From assembly GCF_014237865.1 (NCBI RefSeq), contig NZ_JACJUU010000014.1, forward strand, positions 1 through 60,266: DNA of 60,266 nucleotides, written 5' to 3'. The notes beneath the pieces were generated by a model. It did not search any database, had not been told where the DNA came from, and saw only the letters and a list, made by a program, of their open reading frames with translations. Each line of letters begins with the position of its first letter. Within the stretch, counting starts at the first letter, position 1. The translations under genes and the position numbers were made by a program. Positions 55,991 through 60,266 of the stretch are shown here, one piece after another. Origin of the DNA: Pusillimonas minor. Its GTDB lineage: Bacteria; Pseudomonadota; Gammaproteobacteria; Burkholderiales; Burkholderiaceae_B.

Positions 55991-57310
55991 CTAGCCTTTT
56001 TGTATCAGGCTGGGCAACCACAGGCCGATTTCGGGGAAAAACAAGACCGCCAGCAACACGCCCATTTCGATGATGATAAAAGGCATGGCGGCCTTGTACA
56101 CCGTTGTAATACCGATTTCGGGCGGCGCAATGCCCTTCATCACGAACAGCAGCAGGCCGAATGGCGGCGTTAAAAAGCCCATCTCCATGGTGATGAGATA
56201 AATAACACCAAGCCAGACCAGGTCGATGCTCAGCGCATTGGCTACCGGGATAAACAGCGGCACGGTAATCATGACCATGCTGACCTGGTCGATGAAGCAG
56301 CCCAACACCAGCAAAATCAGCATCATCATGAGCACGACCATGAACGGGTCGGCGCCGGCGCTGGTGATCAGGCTGACCATCCCGCTGGTGGCCCCCGAAA
56401 ACGCCAGGATCTGGCTGAACGTGGTTGACGCCATGATGATGAACAGAATCATGGTGCTGGTTTTGGCCGTTTCGGACAGAGTGTCTTTGATGACCTTAAG
56501 GTTAAGGCAGCGATAGCAGGCTGCGGCCACAAACGAGGCAATGACGCCCAGCGCGGCTGACTCGGTGGGCGTGGCAATACCGGCCAGCAGTGAACCCACC
56601 ACAACCACCAAAATACCCGACAGCGGCACTACGTAAATAAGAAACGGCATCCAGCGCTCGGACATGGTGCGCTGCACCGGGTCGTCGGCGGGAGCATCTT
56701 GCGGCCGCATTTTGGCGCGCAAGACGATATAGCCAAAGAACAGGACGGCCATGATCAGGGCCGGGATGATACCCGCCATGAGCAGCCGCGAAATAGAGAT
56801 ACCGGCCAGGCTACCGACCAGTACGGCCAAGGCCGACGGCGGAATAAGCATGGCAATGGCGCCCGTGGCCATAATGGGCCCCATAGACAGCGTGGGGTGA
56901 TAGCCGCGCCGCAGCATTTCGGGCATGAGCGAGCGACCCAGCATGGCGGTATTGGCAATGGTAGAACCCGACAGCGTGGAAAACACCGTACCCGCCACAA
57001 CGGACACTACGGCCATGCGGCCAGGCACCCGCGTGATCAGGCGCTCGATGGCGTCGATGGCCTTGAAAGCCATACCCGAATGCAGGAGGATTTCGCCCAT
57101 TAAAATGAACAGCGGAATGGGCGCGAGGTTGTAATTGGTAATGGCTGTGACGACATTTCGCGTCATTTGCACCAGGCCAATTTCACCATTTAAAAACACA
57201 ATGGCGCCAATAACATTGACACCAAAAAAGGTGACGGCTACCGGCAAGCCCAACAACAGAAAAAACGCCAGCGCACCGACAAGCAAAGCTAAAGCAGAGG
57301 TCCAATCCAT
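55991..57310 (-). CDS. dctM: TRAP transporter large permease (DctM)
   Basis: A 439-residue inner-membrane protein with about 12 hydrophobic helices. It is the main transport subunit of a tripartite sodium-dependent carrier. DctM features include GLPVAVTFFGVNVIGAIVFL, ERLITRVPGRMAVVSVVAGT, the FSTLSGSTIANTAMLG block and IPPSALAVLVGSLAGISIS. It is the third gene of dctPQM, 12 bases after dctQ, and convergent with the dioxygenase gene with 16 bases between. Confidence 0.93.
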   Translation of the reverse strand: MDWTSALALLVGALAFFLLLGLPVAVTFFGVNVIGAIVFLNGEIGLVQMTRNVVTAITNYNLAPIPLFILMGEILLHSGMAFKAIDAIERLITRVPGRMAVVSVVAGTVFSTLSGSTIANTAMLGRSLMPEMLRRGYHPTLSMGPIMATGAIAMLIPPSALAVLVGSLAGISISRLLMAGIIPALIMAVLFFGYIVLRAKMRPQDAPADDPVQRTMSERWMPFLIYVVPLSGILVVVVGSLLAGIATPTESAALGVIASFVAAACYRCLNLKVIKDTLSETAKTSTMILFIIMASTTFSQILAFSGATSGMVSLITSAGADPFMVVLMMMLILLVLGCFIDQVSMVMITVPLFIPVANALSIDLVWLGVIYLITMEMGFLTPPFGLLLFVMKGIAPPEIGITTVYKAAMPFIIIEMGVLLAVLFFPEIGLWLPSLIQKG

Positions 57311-57322
57311 AGTGCAGTCCGG

Positions 57323-57832
57323 TTAGCGGGAATCGATGACAGCATTCCGGCCAAGCCGGGCTTTGACCAACAATAAAAACTCGATGACCATGAAGAACAT
57401 GCCAAACGGCACGAAAAAGGTCACGAGCCACTCGGGTACCGTGAACGATTTGTACACCAGGCTGCCTCGCTCGAAGGCACGCCAGGTCGCCAGTGCACTG
57501 TAGTAAAAAACAATAAAACAAATGGCGCTACCCAGTAGAGCCGCAACCACCCCCACCCAACGCGCCGCGCTTCTGGGCAAGGTCGAAGTGATAATGTCGA
57601 CACTGACGTGCGCCCCTTCGCGCAACACCCAGGGCGCAGCAAACACCGTAGCCACATAGATGGCATATTCCATGAGTTCGATGACCCAGGCCAGGCCGGC
57701 ACCGGTGACGTTGCGCATGAAGACATCGGCGCCAATAAACACCGCCATCAAACCAAAAATGGCACCCGAAATAATGGCCAGACCTGTAACCACTGCGTTA
57801 TAGGCCTGGCCAACAATGTGCGGAGACGACAT
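57323..57832 (-). CDS. dctQ: TRAP transporter small permease (DctQ)
   Basis: A 169-residue four-helix membrane subunit that pairs with DctM and docks the binding protein. It has ADVFMRNVTGAGLAWVIELM and APWVLREGAHVSVDIITSTL, the family signature, with hydrophobic segments near residues 15-35, 50-70, 90-110 and 130-152. It lies between dctP (30 bases) and dctM (12 bases). Confidence 0.9.
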   Translation of the reverse strand: MSSPHIVGQAYNAVVTGLAIISGAIFGLMAVFIGADVFMRNVTGAGLAWVIELMEYAIYVATVFAAPWVLREGAHVSVDIITSTLPRSAARWVGVVAALLGSAICFIVFYYSALATWRAFERGSLVYKSFTVPEWLVTFFVPFGMFFMVIEFLLLVKARLGRNAVIDSR

Positions 57833-57862
57833 ATATTTTTTGTTTTTTACGTTGAAACGCGA

Positions 57863-58834
57863 TTAGTTTTTACTGAGCTTTTCGCGCAGGCGCGGTGCTG
57901 AGTCGGGGGCAACCTTCATGACCTGGGCCCAGCCGGCTTCGCGGGCCGTGTTAAGCCACTTTTCACGTTCGGCGCCTTCAAGGGTGTAAACCGTCATGCC
58001 TGCGGCGGCCTGCTTCTTGACCTCTTCGGCATTGATGGCGGCGTTTTCGGCGTTGATTGACTCGAGCCATTCGGCCATTTTGTTCAGGAAGGCGCGCTGG
58101 TCGTCGTTTAAGCCCTTCCATTTGTCGAGATTGAGCAGAACGTTGACATCGACGTTATAAAAGCCCGGGTCGACGCGTGCTTTGGTGACTTCGTGCCAAC
58201 CCAGATCGAGAATGCCCTGGATGGGCCAGCCGTAGCCGTCGGCCACACCGCGTTCAAGTGTGGTGTAGACCTCGGAGGGCGGCGTTTGAATACTGTAGCC
58301 GTTGAGGGCCTCGAAGAAGGCGCGGTAAACCGGCGTAACGCGCAGCGTTAAACCAGACAAGTCGGCCTTGGTGACGGGCTTGTTGACATACAAATGGAAC
58401 GGAACACCGTCGCCGGTACGCGCCAGGTACCATGTATTCATTTTTTTATTGTGCAGCTCGTTGATCAGTTCCCAGCCGCCGTTTTTACGCAGCTCTTGCA
58501 TGGTGTAGTCTGACAACTTGAGGGCATCGCCTTCGGGCAGAAGGTTGGAATAAAACGCCGTGGTCACGAACGCCATATCGACCACTCCGGCAGAAACCGC
58601 GTTGCCGATTTCAAAGGGTGGAATAGCCGACGGGCCACCAATAAGGTTGATTTTTACCAGGCCTTTACCCTCGGCATTGACTTTCTCAACGAAGCGTTCG
58701 AAGGGCCGCGCCACGGTGGACCCGGGCTGGAATGCAGTAACCGCGCGTAGCGTGACTTCTTGGGCGGCGACAGGTGCCGCACTGAACAGCATACCTACAG
58801 CCAATGCGGCCGCAAGCTTGTTGAGTAGTTTCAT
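57863..58834 (-). CDS. dctP: TRAP transporter solute-binding protein (DctP)
   Basis: A 323-residue periplasmic binding protein. The signal peptide ends near AAPVAAQE. The ligand Arg is probably in LTLRVTPVYRAFFEALNG, followed by PSEVYTTLERGVADGYGWP, the typical TRAP-binding core. The ligand is likely an organic or aromatic acid from family practice and the neighbouring cupin gene. GGAG stands 8 bases before the ATG at 58834. Confidence 0.92.
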   Translation of the reverse strand: MKLLNKLAAALAVGMLFSAAPVAAQEVTLRAVTAFQPGSTVARPFERFVEKVNAEGKGLVKINLIGGPSAIPPFEIGNAVSAGVVDMAFVTTAFYSNLLPEGDALKLSDYTMQELRKNGGWELINELHNKKMNTWYLARTGDGVPFHLYVNKPVTKADLSGLTLRVTPVYRAFFEALNGYSIQTPPSEVYTTLERGVADGYGWPIQGILDLGWHEVTKARVDPGFYNVDVNVLLNLDKWKGLNDDQRAFLNKMAEWLESINAENAAINAEEVKKQAAAGMTVYTLEGAEREKWLNTAREAGWAQVMKVAPDSAPRLREKLSKN

Positions 58835-59037
58835 GTTTGTCTCCTGTGTCTTTACGACTTTGAGTGTTTTCTCGAGTCTTGCACACTGCATGACAAATGA
58901 ACACTAGGGGTAGCCCCATGAAGTGAAAAGTAAGGCCGGCTGTCTTGTTGCAAAACATTGTCACGTTAAATTCGGGCAAAAATACAGTTTCTGAAGACAT
59001 CTGCCACTATCATGTGCGCACACCGCCTGCGACTGAT

Positions 59038-60198
59038 ATGCCCGCCCTTACCCGCCCCCTTGCTTTTGTCGACATAGAAACAACCGGTGCAACTGCGACC
59101 CGAGATCGGGTGACCGAGGTTGCCGTGATTACCTGGGACGGTGTTGACGCCACTACCTGGTCGCAACTGGTCAACCCCGAAACCCGTATTCCAGAATTAA
59201 TCACATCGATAACGGGCATCGATAACGCCATGGTTGCGAGCGCCCCGCGTTTTGCAGACATCGCCCACGATTTGGCCGCCCGGCTGCAAGGACATGTTTT
59301 CATTGCTCACAACGCGCGCTTTGACTACGCGTTCTTAAAAAACGAGTTTCGCCGTGTCGGTATTGATTTTCGGGCACAGGTGCTTTGCACCGTAAAGTAT
59401 TCGCGCCGCCTCTTCCCACAGCATCACAAACACAACCTCGACGCCCTGATTGAGCGCCACGGCCTTGAGGTTAGCCAACGCCACCGCGCGCTGGGCGATG
59501 CGCAAGCCATTTTTGATTTCTGGCGCCTGACCGAAGCGCAATTTACGGCGGAGCATCTGGATGCGGTACGCAAAGCTTTGCTGGCTCGCCCGGCACTGCC
59601 CAGCCATATCGACCCCAACCTGGTCGACAGCATCCCCGATCGCCATGGCGTGTACTTGTTTTACGGTGAAAACGACTTGCCCATTTACGTGGGCAAGGCC
59701 AACCGGCTACGTCAGCGTGTGTTGTCGCACTTCTCGGCCGACCATGCTATAGCCAAAGAACTGACCTTGTCGCAACAAGCGCGACGTATTGAGTGGCAAG
59801 AATGTGCCGGCGAAATTGATGCACTGATTACCGAAGCGCGACTGGTCAAGACACTGCAACCCACCCTTAACCGGCAATTGCGTCGCAACCGGGAACTATG
59901 CTCGTGGCTGGTACCTGTCGAAAGCGGCGACCAACATGCCCCCCGTCTGGTGTATGGCCGAGACCTTGACCCAGGGCGCCAGCCCAACTTGTTTGGACTG
60001 TTCAACTCGGGCGCCGAAGCCAAAAAAACACTGAACGCTATTGTGAAAGAGGCCGGCCTTTGCCCGGTGGTGCTGGGCCTTGAAAAAGGCGCTGAAGGCA
60101 AACCCTGCTTTGCCCGACAGCTAAAGCGCTGCCGCGGCGCGTGTTGCGTAATTGATCCATTTCCCCCATTATTCCAAGGCGGCCAGATTCATGGCTAA
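59038..60198 (+). pseudogene. DnaQ-like exonuclease / GIY-YIG endonuclease fusion, 3' end cut by IS insertion
   Basis: The N-terminal 3'-5' exonuclease domain has FVDIETTG (D12, E14), AHNARFDYAFL and HRALGDAQAI, so its DEDDh residues are complete. A GIY-YIG nuclease domain like that of Cho/UvrC follows from about residue 200: RHGVYLFYGENDLPIYVGKA and EIDALITEARLVKTLQPTLN. Homologous sequence ends at CRGACC (60147). The remaining VIDPFPPLFQGGQIHG is encoded by the inserted element, replacing the normal C-terminus. Both catalytic domains survive. The ATG at 59038 is preferred over 58945. Confidence 0.85.
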
Positions 60199-60266
60199 AT
60201 CTTGGTCATGGGTATTCCACGGCAACAATGCTTCAATTTCATCGACGGTCGTCGCCAACGGCAGGC
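60148..60266. mobile_element. End of an IS66-like insertion sequence
   Basis: The element begins with GTAATTGATCC at 60148, similar to the GTAA-type ends of IS66 elements, and interrupts the nuclease gene. It runs out of the window, so family and length cannot be confirmed. Confidence 0.6.
60169..60266 (-). CDS. IS66-family transposase, C-terminal fragment
   Basis: On the minus strand the last residues read LPLATTVDEIEALLPWN, then THDQDLAMNLAALE and stop at 60169. The DEIEALLPWN string resembles the IS66 C-terminal element (consensus near RIDELLPWN). Only 31 codons are inside the window, so the call rests on this motif and the GTAA end. Confidence 0.55.
   Translation of the reverse strand, partial: LPLATTVDEIEALLPWNTHDQDLAMNLAALE

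Overview
The window looks like chromosomal DNA of a betaproteobacterium, most likely Burkholderiales close to Alcaligenaceae (Bordetella, Pusillimonas or Castellaniella relatives). The reasons are the gene orders zapA-6S RNA, ybgC-tolQRAB-pal-cpoB, ribBX-ribH-nusB-thiL-pgpA-pncC and hmp/nsrR, the protein sequences themselves, a CIRCE-controlled groESL, and a fairly GC-rich coding style. Function calls come from reading motifs in the translated sequence; no database search was run.

Layout. Positions 1-264 hold the leader and promoter of a ribosomal RNA operon that runs leftwards out of the window. Positions 1024-8358 carry msrA, a cytochrome c, lgt, a SIMPL-domain protein, 6S RNA (ssrS), zapA, a ZapB-like coiled-coil gene, a beta-hydroxyacid dehydrogenase, rppH and proS. 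Positions 8348-13699 are the Tol-Pal envelope operon. Positions 13713-31116 mix metabolic, stress and sensory genes: a hydrolase, a PCuAC copper chaperone, a chemoreceptor, a Fur-box DUF2061 gene, a serine acetyltransferase, a TorF-type porin, alkB, the nitric-oxide pair hmp and nsrR with two NsrR-like boxes, purT, an MscS channel, a periplasmic-sensing diguanylate cyclase, a TonB-dependent receptor and an MFS transporter.

Positions 32443-37653 are a nested mobile locus. The outer ends resemble IS21-type termini with no istAB between them. Inside lies an IS3-family (IS51-like) element whose orfB is broken twice: once by a 2288-bp group II intron placed so that splicing restores the frame between the catalytic residues, and once near the 3' end by a 1341-bp AT-richer insert flanked by AAC. 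That insert carries two tandem paralogous small genes and a convergent gene for a stand-alone C39-like cysteine peptidase. This is the least familiar part of the window.

Positions 37698-50112 are again housekeeping: groESL, dgkA, pyrF, pncC, pgpA, thiL, nusB, ribH, a RibB protein with a degenerate GTP cyclohydrolase II half, a CYTH-CHAD protein, ftsY, rsmD, coaD and a ferredoxin. Then come a MOSC_N-only protein and an AsmA protein. Two facing truncated genes (metY-like and an NDUFA9-like epimerase) meet at one deletion junction near 53570. A small accessory cluster follows: an AraC regulator, a dihydroxyacetophenone-dioxygenase-like cupin and a TRAP transporter. The window ends in a DnaQ/GIY-YIG nuclease gene interrupted by the end of what appears to be an IS66-family element.
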